From positions 1 through 64,000 of the forward strand of contig JAFUBO010000001.1 of the NCBI GenBank assembly GCA_017460175.1: a stretch of 64,000 nucleotides of DNA, written 5' to 3'. Position 1 is the stretch's first letter. Each line of letters starts with the position of its first letter. The stretch comes from Bacilli bacterium. GTDB taxonomy: Bacteria; Bacillota_I; Bacilli_A; RF39; UBA660. Made by a program: the position numbers and the translations under genes. The notes below the pieces were generated by a model, which did no database searches, was not told the DNA's origin, and saw only the letters and a list, made by a program, of their open reading frames with translations. Positions 32,729-43,100 of the stretch are shown one piece after another.

Positions 32729-33454
32729 ATGTATATAAAAGTGCAAGATATTAATGTAAATTACATACAATATGGTAATGATAAAGGTAAAGATATATTA
32801 CTTTTACATGGTTGGGGACAAAATATTGAGATGATGAAAATATTGGGAGATAACTTTTCTGATAGATTTAGAATTACTATTTTAGATTTTCCAGGATTTG
32901 GACAAAGTGAAGAACCACACGAACCATGGACTATTGATAAATATTCTTTAATGTTAGAAGAGTTTAATAAAAAATTAAAAATAAAAAAACCTATTATCAT
33001 GGGACATTCTTTTGGTGGTAGAGTAGCAATTAGATATTCAGCAAGAAATCCTATTGAAAAATTAGTATTATTTGGAAGCCCATGTATTAGAATACAAGAA
33101 GAATTGTCACTAAAAGTAAAAATTCTAAAAAAACTAAAAACACTTCCAGGATTAAATCAAATAGGTGAATATATGAAACAATTTATTGGATCACGTGATT
33201 ATAAAGCTGCAAGTCCAATAATGCGTCAAACTTTAGTAGAAGTAGTAAATGAAGATTTATCTAAATATGCTAGAGAGATAGAAGAACCAACATTACTCAT
33301 TTGGGGAGAACAAGATACAGAAGCACCTGTAAGTGATGCGAAAGAATTAGAAAAAATTATGATGGATGCTGCTCTCATAATACTTCCAGGTAGTCACTAT
33401 GCATATATAGAAAATCTAGGAAGAATAGTAACGATATTAAATAATTTTATATAG
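32729..33454 (+). CDS. Alpha/beta hydrolase
   Basis: A 241-residue hydrolase. The nucleophile elbow is G-H-S-F-G-G, the oxyanion HGWGQ lies near residue 28, the acid is probably the Asp in I-W-G-E-Q-D-T, and the His is in P-G-S-H-Y-A-Y-I-E-N. The fold is that of MhpC-like esterases; the substrate is unknown. It is the first gene of an operon with the MurF-like and Ddl genes (gaps of 9 and 12 bases), so a role in envelope chemistry is plausible. GGAGTGG precedes the start. Confidence 0.85.
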   Translation: MYIKVQDINVNYIQYGNDKGKDILLLHGWGQNIEMMKILGDNFSDRFRITILDFPGFGQSEEPHEPWTIDKYSLMLEEFNKKLKIKKPIIMGHSFGGRVAIRYSARNPIEKLVLFGSPCIRIQEELSLKVKILKKLKTLPGLNQIGEYMKQFIGSRDYKAASPIMRQTLVEVVNEDLSKYAREIEEPTLLIWGEQDTEAPVSDAKELEKIMMDAALIILPGSHYAYIENLGRIVTILNNFI

Positions 33455-33463
33455 GAGGCTATT

Positions 33464-35077
33464 ATGATAATGATTATATTATTTTTTATATGTTTATTAA
33501 TTATAAACATATTTAAATCTAAAAGAAATCTTCATATGATGCAGCAAAATTTATATAATGAAAATAATAGATATGTAAAATGGCAAATAAAAAATAGTAA
33601 GCAGTTTTTCACAATAGAAATATTCACAATAATAATAAGTATAGTTTCTATATTTGTTAAATTTGATAATGAATTAATAATATTATTACCAATTACTATA
33701 ATATGTATAATATTTCTAGTAGAAGGACTTAAATATAGAAACTTAATATTAACTGATCAAAATAAAAAGAAATTAGTAATAACTGCTAGAATTAAAAGAC
33801 TAATATTTACAATAAGCATTTTATATTTAATACCAAGTATATTTTTAATATTTAATATAAATAATTACATTGCTTATTGGACATTAGTATTGATATTAAC
33901 TTCTATGACATATTTAAATAACTTAGTAGTATTGATTGCAATGTTTATTAATACACCAATAGAAAAATGTGTTTACTTGTATTATAAAACAAAAGCACAA
34001 AATAAATTAAAATCAATGAATAATTTAAAAATAATAGGTATTACAGGTAGTTATGGAAAAACAAGTACTAAAAATATCATAAGTGATATATTAAATGCTA
34101 AATATAATGCATTACCTACACCAAAGAATTTAAATACATTCAATGGACTTATTATGACAGTTAATAATCATATGGATAAATTTACAGACATATTTATTGC
34201 TGAAATGGGTGCTTATGTAAAAGGTGAAATAAAAAGACTTTGTAAATTAATTAAACCTAAATATGGTATTTTAACTAAGATAGGTACAGCTCATCTTGAA
34301 AGTTTTGGATCTCAAGAAAATATTCAAAAAGGAAAATTTGAACTTATCGAGAGTTTACCAAGTGATGGTTTTGGAATACTTAATGGAGATGACCCATTAC
34401 AAGTATCATATAAATTAAAAAATAATGTTAAAATCATATGGATAGGTATAGAAAATATTGATGTTGATGTTCGTGCTACTAATATAAAATGTACTAATAA
34501 AGGAACTACTTTTGATGTAATATTAAAAAACGACAAAAAGAAATATTCATTTTCAACTAAATTATTAGGTAATCATAACGTTTATAATATTCTTGAAGGT
34601 ATTGCTTGTGGATTAGAATTTGGTATAGATATGAAAGATATTCAAGAAGCAGTAAAAGGAGTAAAACAAAACGAACATAGATTAGAGTTGAAAAAAATAG
34701 GAAACTTCTATATGATAGATGATGCATATAATTCTAATCCATTAGGTGCAGAAAGAGCATGCCAAGTATTAAATATGATGCCAGGATTAAAAGTAGTAGT
34801 AACACCTGGAATGATTGAATTAGGAGAAAAAGAAGAGGAATATAACAAAAAATTTGGAACACAAATTGCTGAAGTTGCAGACTATGTTATACTAATTGGG
34901 GAAAAGAAAACCAAACCAATTAGAGAAGGATTATTAGAAAAGAAATTTGACAAAGATAAAATAATTGTATTTAATGATGTTAGAGAAGCATATCCTTTTA
35001 TCAGTAATCTAGCAAATAAAAAAGAAGTATATGCTTTATTTGAAAATGATTTACCAGATACATATAATGAAAAATAG
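33464..35077 (+). CDS. murF: MurF-like Mur ligase with N-terminal membrane domain
   Basis: A 537-residue protein. Residues about 1-180 contain four or five membrane helices, not found in standard MurF (about 450 residues, soluble). The rest is a Mur ligase. It has the P-loop G-I-T-G-S-Y-G-K-T-S-T-K, the substrate motif P-K-N-L-N-T-F-N-G, I-G-T-A-H-L-E-S-F-G, and D-D-A-Y-N-S-N-P. MurF adds D-Ala-D-Ala to the UDP-MurNAc-tripeptide, and Ddl, which makes that dipeptide, is the next gene. The membrane extension may place the step at the membrane. A specialised paralogue cannot be excluded. Confidence 0.85.
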   Translation: MIMIILFFICLLIINIFKSKRNLHMMQQNLYNENNRYVKWQIKNSKQFFTIEIFTIIISIVSIFVKFDNELIILLPITIICIIFLVEGLKYRNLILTDQNKKKLVITARIKRLIFTISILYLIPSIFLIFNINNYIAYWTLVLILTSMTYLNNLVVLIAMFINTPIEKCVYLYYKTKAQNKLKSMNNLKIIGITGSYGKTSTKNIISDILNAKYNALPTPKNLNTFNGLIMTVNNHMDKFTDIFIAEMGAYVKGEIKRLCKLIKPKYGILTKIGTAHLESFGSQENIQKGKFELIESLPSDGFGILNGDDPLQVSYKLKNNVKIIWIGIENIDVDVRATNIKCTNKGTTFDVILKNDKKKYSFSTKLLGNHNVYNILEGIACGLEFGIDMKDIQEAVKGVKQNEHRLELKKIGNFYMIDDAYNSNPLGAERACQVLNMMPGLKVVVTPGMIELGEKEEEYNKKFGTQIAEVADYVILIGEKKTKPIREGLLEKKFDKDKIIVFNDVREAYPFISNLANKKEVYALFENDLPDTYNEK

Positions 35078-35089
35078 GAGAGTGAAATT

Positions 35090-36310
35090 ATGAGAATTAG
35101 AGTAGGAGTTATTTTTGGTGGAGAAAGTGTAGAACATGAAGTAAGTATTATTACTGCTATTCAAGCTATGAACAAAATAGATGAAGAAAAATATGAAATA
35201 GTACCAATCTATATAACTAAAGATAGAGAATGGTATACAGGAGATATGTTAAAAGATATAGAAGTATACCAAGATTTGAACTTAATTAAGAAATATAGTA
35301 CTAATGTAGTTTTATATTATAAAGACGGAAGTTATGTATTACAAAAGAAAAAAGGACTATTCAAAAGTGTAGTAAAAGAAATAGATATTGCCTTTCCAAT
35401 AGTACATGGTACTAATGTAGAAGATGGTGTCTTACAAGGATATCTACAAACAATAGGTATTCCATTTGTAGGAAGTAATGTTTATGGATCAGTTGCCGGA
35501 CAAGATAAAGTAATAATGAAAGACATATGGAAAGAAGCAGATCTTCCAATGACTAAATATATTTGGTTCTATGATTCTGACTATAGACAAGATCCAGAAA
35601 AAACAATAGCTAAAGTAAAAGGATTAAAGTATCCACTAATTGTTAAACCCGCAACAACAGGTTCAAGTGTTGGTATTAGTTTCTGTGATGATGCAGAAAG
35701 TTTAAAAGAAGGAATTGATGAAGCAATTCAATATGATACTAAGATAATAGTAGAGGAAGTAGTACAAAACTTAAAAGAAGTTAATATTGCTGTTATGGGT
35801 AACTATGAAAATCAAAAAGTTAGTGCTATTGAAGAAGTGTTGTCAGGAAATAAATTCTTAACTTTTCAAGATAAATATATTGGAAATGGTAAAGGTAAAT
35901 TAAAAGGATTTAAAAAAGGTGCTATTAAAACATCAAATAAAGGTATGGCATCAGCTAATAGAAAATTACCTGCAGATTTAGATTCAAAAATGCAAAAACA
36001 AATAGAGGAGATAGCTATGAAAGCATTTAAAGCATTAGGCTCATCTGGTAACTCTAGAATTGATTTCTTAGTAGATGAAAAAACTAAAAAAGTATATATT
36101 AATGAAATTAATTCAATTCCAGGAAGTTTAGCTTTCTATCTATGGGATGCTAAAGATATCAACTTCACTCAAGTGTTAGATGATATGATTCAAATTGGAA
36201 TTAAAGATTATAAAAGACGTATTAGTAAAACACATTCATTTGAATCAAATATTTTAGCTGGTTTTGCTGCAAACAATGGAGTAAAAGGAATGAAAGGAAA
36301 ACTTAGATAG
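35090..36310 (+). CDS. ddl: D-alanine--D-alanine ligase
   Basis: A 406-residue ATP-grasp ligase that joins two D-alanines for peptidoglycan. The N-terminal G-G-E-S-V-E-H-E-V-S-I motif, the glycine-rich P-A-T-T-G-S-S-V-G-I loop, and the metal site N-E-I-N-S-I-P-G-S-L are present. At 406 residues it is longer than typical Ddl (about 350), owing to insertions and a Lys-rich C-terminus. The S-L-A-F-Y-L-W end of the metal motif is a Firmicute variant. TAGGAG precedes the start. It is the last gene of the hydrolase-murF-ddl operon. Confidence 0.92.
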   Translation: MRIRVGVIFGGESVEHEVSIITAIQAMNKIDEEKYEIVPIYITKDREWYTGDMLKDIEVYQDLNLIKKYSTNVVLYYKDGSYVLQKKKGLFKSVVKEIDIAFPIVHGTNVEDGVLQGYLQTIGIPFVGSNVYGSVAGQDKVIMKDIWKEADLPMTKYIWFYDSDYRQDPEKTIAKVKGLKYPLIVKPATTGSSVGISFCDDAESLKEGIDEAIQYDTKIIVEEVVQNLKEVNIAVMGNYENQKVSAIEEVLSGNKFLTFQDKYIGNGKGKLKGFKKGAIKTSNKGMASANRKLPADLDSKMQKQIEEIAMKAFKALGSSGNSRIDFLVDEKTKKVYINEINSIPGSLAFYLWDAKDINFTQVLDDMIQIGIKDYKRRISKTHSFESNILAGFAANNGVKGMKGKLR

Positions 36311-36323
36311 TTTTCTTTTTTTT
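36294..36323 (+). terminator. Terminator of the hydrolase-murF-ddl operon
   Basis: An AAGGAAAACT/AGTTTTCTTT stem and a T-run, overlapping the end of ddl. Confidence 0.75.
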
Positions 36324-36327
36324 ACAC

Positions 36328-36351
36328 AAAAAAACTTGCCAAAGCAAGTTT
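36328..36351 (-). terminator. Terminator of tRNA-Lys
   Basis: On the minus strand an AAACTTGC/GCAAGTTT stem is followed by a T-run, 14 bases after the tRNA. Confidence 0.75.
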
Positions 36352-36364
36352 AATATTTATAAAA

Positions 36365-36440
36365 TGGTGGGCTGTTAGGGATTCGAACCCTAGACCCACT
36401 GATTAAGAGTCAGTTGCTCTACCAACTGAGCTAACAGCCC
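36365..36440 (-). tRNA. tRNA-Lys (CTT)
   Basis: A cloverleaf on the minus strand with a GGGCTGT acceptor, anticodon loop CTCTTAA between ACTGA and TCAGT (anticodon CTT, codon AAG), and an encoded CCA. Confidence 0.93.
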
Positions 36441-36459
36441 ATTTCCAAGTTGCAAATAT

Positions 36460-36488
36460 ATTTTAACGTAAATTTTTAATATTTACAA
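36460..36488 (-). promoter_or_regulatory. Promoter of tRNA-Lys
   Basis: On the minus strand TTGTAA (36483-36488), a 17-base spacer and TAAAAT (36460-36465). Confidence 0.6.
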
Positions 36489-36580
36489 GTATTTTTCTAA
36501 AAAAAATCTTGACTATATTCAAATTTTTATAGTATTCTATTATTGCTACAGAAAAAAATGCACAAAATTACATTTTCTTC

Positions 36581-36609
36581 TTGCAAAAAACATAATATTA
36601 TAGTAAACT
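36581..36609 (+). promoter_or_regulatory. Probable promoter of the tRNA-Ile-Asn-Glu cluster
   Basis: TTGCAA (36581-36586), a 17-base spacer and TAAACT (36604-36609), 20 bases before tRNA-Ile. It is moderate in quality. Confidence 0.45.
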
Positions 36610-36628
36610 AATGAAGTACGAATGAAAT

Positions 36629-36705
<77 letters not shown>

Positions 36706-36711
36706 TGAAAT

Positions 36712-36788
36712 GCCTCAATAGCTCAGTTGGTTAGAGCACTTGACTGTTAATCAAGGGGTCCTAGGTTCAAGTCCTAGTTGGGGCGCCA
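36712..36788 (+). tRNA. tRNA-Asn (GTT)
   Basis: A cloverleaf with a GCCTCAA acceptor pairing with TTGGGGC, anticodon loop CTGTTAA (GTT), discriminator G and an encoded CCA. Confidence 0.94.
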
Positions 36789-36797
36789 TTTTAATTT

Positions 36798-36874
36798 GGC
36801 GAGTTGGTGAAGCGGCTTAACACACTGCCCTTTCACGGCAGCATTCACGGATTCGAATTCCGTACTCGTCACCA
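36798..36874 (+). tRNA. tRNA-Glu (TTC)
   Basis: A cloverleaf with a GGCGAGT acceptor pairing with ACTCGTC, anticodon loop CTTTCAC (TTC) and an encoded CCA. A terminator (36884-36909) follows. Confidence 0.94.
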
Positions 36875-36883
36875 ATTTGAATT

Positions 36884-36909
36884 AAGACACCATTTGGTGT
36901 TTTTATTTT
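36884..36909 (+). terminator. Terminator of the tRNA-Ile-Asn-Glu cluster
   Basis: An ACACCA/TGGTGT stem with a two-base gap and a T-rich tail. Confidence 0.7.
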
Positions 36910-36910
36910 C

Positions 36911-36939
36911 TTGACAATAAATCATTAGTTGTGTAATAA
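36911..36939 (+). promoter_or_regulatory. Promoter of tRNA-Ser
   Basis: TTGACA (36911-36916), a 17-base spacer and TAATAA (36934-36939), 20 bases before tRNA-Ser. Confidence 0.7.
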
Positions 36940-36958
36940 TATATATGCGGACGCATTT

Positions 36959-37049
36959 GGAGTAGTACTCAAGAGGCTGAAGAGGCGCCCCTGCTAAGGG
37001 TGTAGAGCGGGCAACTGCTGCGAGAGTTCAAATCTCTCCTACTCCGCCA
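36959..37049 (+). tRNA. tRNA-Ser (GCT)
   Basis: A class II tRNA of 91 bases with a GGAGTAG acceptor, anticodon loop CTGCTAA (GCT), a long variable arm (GTAGAGCGGGCAACTGCTGC region), and an encoded CCA. Confidence 0.94.
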
Positions 37050-37061
37050 TTATAAAAATAG

Positions 37062-37084
37062 CTCGAAGTTATTCGAGTTTTTTT
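37062..37084 (+). terminator. Terminator of tRNA-Ser
   Basis: CTCGAA/TTCGAG stem with a GTTA loop and a T-run. Confidence 0.75.
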
Positions 37085-37144
37085 ATGCCTAATTATAGTT
37101 ATAAATTATAAATTATGATATACTTTTAATAAGGAGACTAGCTT

Positions 37145-40100
37145 ATGAAAACTATAATTAGAAAATTTTTTAATGACTTTAAAGAAATCACAAGATACTA
37201 TAATTTTTTAGTTAATAAAACTAAAAATCATGAATATGTAGAAAACACAAATGAATGGTTAATTGATAACTATTATTTATTAGTTGAACATAAAAATAAT
37301 ATTTTAAATTCTAAAGTTTATTTAAAAAATAATTATAAATTAATTAAAAAGAATTATTATTTTTTAAAAAATATTGTAAATAATAAAGACTACAATATAG
37401 ATTTCAAATACCTAGTCGAAGAATTAAAAAAGTATCAAAAAGAAACTAATACTACATTCACATATAAAGAACTATCAATAATTTTTCCTACATTAGTTTT
37501 TATTTATACTGATTCTTTAAATAAGTTATATAAAGAAGAATATAAAAAATTAATTAATAAAGATAAAGTAAGAGATATTATAAATAATAAGAGAATTAAA
37601 TTAAATGATTTTTTAGATAAAGAATTTAATGCTTTAAAAAATCCTAATTATATTTTTGAGATTAACAGTAATTTAAACAAAATAGGTGAAGGCAGTAATG
37701 AATTATTTAAAGAATTAAATGAATTTCTTGAAAAAAGAAATATTAGTTTAAAAGATTTAATAAATGAAGAATATCAAAGAAAAATAGATAATACTTTATT
37801 AGTATCTAATATATTTACTAAGTTGAAAGACTTATCAAAATACTCTTTAGAAGAATTATATGAAAAAGTATCAAAAAGTGAAAAAATTCTATTGATGGAT
37901 CCAATTTATAAAAATATGACTACTGATTCTAAACAATTGTATCGTCATAGATTAGTAAAAGAAGCAAAAAAACATCATAAAAATGAATATAACTATCTAG
38001 AAAAAATATATGATTCAAAAGAACATATTGGATTTAAATTATATAATAAAAAGAATAATACTTTTAAAGTATTAACATACATATTATTAATATTATTAAT
38101 ATCATTAATATTTACAATGTTTTTAACTAATTATTTTATAAAATATAAAATACTAGGATTTATTATTATTCTAATTCCAATAAGTCAATTAATAATTCAA
38201 ATAGTAAATGAAATAAGTAATAATATTACCCCAACAAATGTAATACCTAAATTAGATTATTCAAAAGGTATACCAGAAGAATCAAAAACAATGATAGTTA
38301 TCCCAACAATCATTTCAAATACTAAAAAGATAAAAGAAATATTTGATAATTTAGAAACTTTTTATATTATAAATAAATCCGATAATTTATATTTCACATT
38401 ATTAGGTGATCCAAAAAGTGAAGATAATGAAATAATGAATTATGACAACAAATTATGTGAATATGGAAAAGAATATGCTGATAAATTAAATAAAAAATAT
38501 AAAAAAGATTTATTTTACTTTGTATATCGTAAAAGAGTATGGAATGAATGTGAAAATAAATTTTTAGGTTATGGAAGAAAATATGGTGCTTTATTACAAT
38601 TTAACAAAATATTACTTGGAGAAAAAGTAAATGAAAAGAAATACTTTAATGCCAATACACTTAAAGATACTAATCTAGATATTAAATATATAATTACTTT
38701 AGACACAAATACTAAACTAGTATTAAATTCAATACTTAATTTAATAGGAACTATGGCTCATCCTTTAAATAAACCAATACTAAATAAAGATAAAATAAAA
38801 GTAATAAAAGGATATGCCATTATGCAACCACGAATTAGCGTTGATATAGAGACTACAAATAGAAGTTTATACAGTCAAATATTCGCAGGTATTAAAAGCT
38901 TTGATATTGCACCTAATGTTTACCAAGATTTATTTGAAGAAGGAAGTTTTGAAGGAAAAGGTATTTATGATCTAAAAGTATTTAATAAAGTTCTTAGTGA
39001 TACAATTCCAGAAAACTTAGTTTTATCATATGATTTGTTAGCAAGTAATTATTTAAGATGTGGTTATGTTTCAGATATCGAATTAATAGATGAATTTCCA
39101 TCTAAATTTTTAACTAATGCTATAAGACAATATAGATTAGCTAGAAAAAATACTCAAATAATTGGATGGTTAAGAAATAAAATTAAAAATAAAAATAATA
39201 AAAAAGTAAAAAATCCTATTAATATATTAGGAAAATACAAAATATTAAATAATATTATTAAAATGTTTTTAAATCCTATGTTATTACTTATTTTAATACT
39301 AAGTTTTACTAACAGTTTAAAAAAATCTATCTTTTGGTTAACTTTTGTAGTATTAGAAATAGTTATTTCTATAATTTTTAGTAGAAAAGAAAAACATTAT
39401 AAAAATATATATTTTGAATTTAAAAGTTTACTTATTCAAACATTTATTACTTTTGGAACTATTCCATATTATACAAAATTATATATGGATGCTTTCACTA
39501 GATCTTTATATAGATTATTAACATCTCATAAAAACTTATTAAATTGGATAACTTCAAAAGATGCAGATAAACAATCAAATAGTAATCTTAAAAATTATAT
39601 TTATACATCTTGGTTTAATATATTAATTTCTGTAGCATTCATATTTATTGCTTATTTCAAAAAAAATTATCTTGCATTAATTCCTTCTTTTATCTTTTTA
39701 ATTACACCAATACTACTATATTTAATAAGTAGAGATATAGATTATAAAAAAACTGAATTAGATGATAAAAAAATAGAAGAGATTAAAAACCTTGCATATA
39801 AAACATGGGAATATTTTAAAGATAATCTAAAAAAAGAATATAATTATTTGATTCCTTACAATTACCAAGAAAATAGAGAAGAAAAATTAGATATAAAAAC
39901 TTCTCCTACCGCAATAGGGTATTCACTAACAACTATTATTAGTGCCTGTGAATTAGAATTCATTGATAAAGAAGAAGCAATAAAACAATTAAAAAATATA
40001 TTGAATTCAATAGACTCATTACCTAAATGGCATGGTCATTTATATAACTGGTATGATATTAAAACAAAAAAAGTATTAAAACCTAATTTTATCTCAACAG

Positions 40101-43100
40101 TAGAATCAACTAACTTAGTTGCTTCATTAATAGTTGTAAGAGAATTTTTAAATTCCAATAAAGAAGAAAAAGAAGTAAAACTATGTGATAAATTAATAAA
40201 AAATACCGATTTCAAAAAACTATATACTAAGAATGATACATTTAGTATTGGTTATGATGAAGATGAAGGATGTTTATCACTTCATAATTATAATAACTTT
40301 GCATCTCCATCAATTTTAACAAGTTATATAGCTATAGCTTTAAAAGAAGTAAATAGTAAACATTGGTTTAGCCTTGATAAATCATTACCAACTTATAAAA
40401 AACATAAAGGATTAATATCATGTAATACTACTTCATTCGAATACTGTATGCCATTCTTATTTATAAAAAACTATCCTAATACATTATTAAATGAAATATA
40501 TAATTTTTCTGTTTTTTGTCAAAAAGATTATATAAATAAAATTGATCACAAATTACCATGGGGTATTTATAATGACTCAGAAAATAGAATAGTTATATCC
40601 CCATATTTATCAATTATGGTAATGGAATCATTCCCAGAAGATGTATACGAAAACATAAAAAAAATTAAAGAATTAGATATGGAATCTATATATGGATTAT
40701 ATGATCAATATGACTATGATAATAAAGAAGTTGTAAAAACATATTATGCTCATCATGAGGGAATGATATTATTAGGATTAACTAATTATTTAAAAAACGA
40801 TATTATCAAAGATTATTTTTATTCTAATAATAATATCCATGCCTATGAAATATTATTAAAAGAAAAAGTTTATAATAAATCTAGTATAGATATGAAAATA
40901 GCTAAGTATAAAAAATATAATTACAAAAAAGAAGTAATTGAAAATAACATAAGATTCTTTGATTCTATTTCATGTTTGCCAGAAGTATCAGTATTGTCTA
41001 ACAAAAAGTATTGTCTATTAATGAATGATAGAGGAAACTCTTTCTCAAGATATAGGACACTACAATTAAATAGATATCGAAAAGTAACAAACCAAGAATA
41101 TGGAATATTTCTATTCGTTAGAGATACTAATACTAATTATATTTGGAGTAATACATATGCACCAATTAATATAAAACCTGATAAATATGAAGTAGTCTTT
41201 GCTGCAGATAAAATTAAATACCTAAGAAGAGATGATATGATTTCTACTAAAACAGAAATTGTTGTATGCAAAGATCACAATGCAGAAATAAGAAAAATTA
41301 CTTTTAAAAATGAATCTGATGTAGATAAAGAATTAGAATTAACTAGTTACACAGAACCAATCTTATCAGAAAATATGGAAGATATTTCTCATAAAGTATT
41401 TAATAATATGTTTATTAAAACAGAATATGATAAAAATAATACTAGTTTAATAGCAAAAAGAAAAACTAGAGGAGATTCTAATATAAATAGTTATATGGTA
41501 ACTAAGTTAGTAATAGATGAACCGATAGAAGAATATAGTTATGAAACAGAAAGAAGTAATTTTATTGGTAGATGTAATACACTAGCTACTGCTTCTTTAC
41601 TTACTAAAAAATTATCTAATTATGCTGGAGATAATTTAGATCCAGTATTATCTCTTAGAAATAAAGTATTAGTAAAAGCAAATTCAAAAACTTCTATATA
41701 CTTAATAGTAGGTTTTGGTAGAAATAGAGAACAAATAAATGAAATTATTAATTATTATAATAATACTTATAATTTAGAAAAAACTTTTGAAATATCTACC
41801 TTAATGAATACAATATATATGAAAAATATGAATATAACTGGACAAGATATGCAAACTTATAATACTATGCTAAATTACTTATATCAAACAACAAAACTAT
41901 CTATAACAGAAGAAAGAATGGATTTCTTAAGAAGAAATGCCTTGCCACAAACAGGATTATGGAAATTTGGTATTAGTGGAGATAGGCCAATTATAACTGT
42001 GGAAATAAAAGATATTAGTGACATGAATTTTATTAAAAAGATATTAAAGGCCTTTGAATATTATAAGTTTAAATCAATATATGTAGATATTATCATCATA
42101 AATAGTGAAATAGGTGAGTATAAAGAAACTATAAAAAAACAAATAGATGATGAATTATATAGAATTTATACACTAAATAGTTTTTATCATACACCAGGTA
42201 ATGTAGTAGTAATTGACAGTAAGAACATTACACGAGAAGACAGAAATCTTTTAAATGTAGTTCCAAGACTAAGATTTGTTATAGATAATCATATTAGTTT
42301 AAAAGAAGCAGTAGATGATTTAAAAAGAAAAAATACTGTTAGTGATTATCCTAAATATAATAAAGAAGAAAATATTAAATTAGATAATAAAGAAAAATTA
42401 AGTTTTAATAATAGTTTTGGAGGATTTAAAAATAATGGACGTGAATATGTAATTTATAATAAAGAAACACCAGTTCCATGGAGTAATGTTATAGCTAATA
42501 AGACATTTGGTACTATTATTACTAATAATGGATGTGGATATACTTATGCATATAATTCATCTGAATTTAAAATATCTTCATGGACTAATGAAATAGTAAC
42601 AAATGATAAAAGTGAAGGATTTAAATTTAACAATAAAATATTTGATCCAGAAAAATGTACTCATGGATTTGGATATAGTATTTTAGAAAGTGAAACAAAT
42701 AACTTAAATCATGAAATTACAGAGTTTGTAGCTAAAGAAGATAATGTAAAAATTTATTTATTAAAATTAAAAAATAAATTAAAAGAGAATAATAAAGTAA
42801 AAATAGAATACTTTATTAACCCAACATTTGGTAACTTTGAAGAAAAAACTACTAGACATATATTATCAGAATTTATAGATCAAGATAATTATTTAAAATT
42901 ACGTAATGTCTATAGTAGTAATTATAGTGATGTAAATGTTTTTATGTCTTCATCTGAAAAAATTACTTCTTGTGAATACAAAAAAATGTTAATAAAAAAC
43001 ATTAGTTTTGATATAGATCTAAAAGCTAATGAAGAAAAAGAGTTAGTATTTATTTTAGGATGTAGTTTAAGTGATGAAGAAAATATTGAATTAATAAAAA

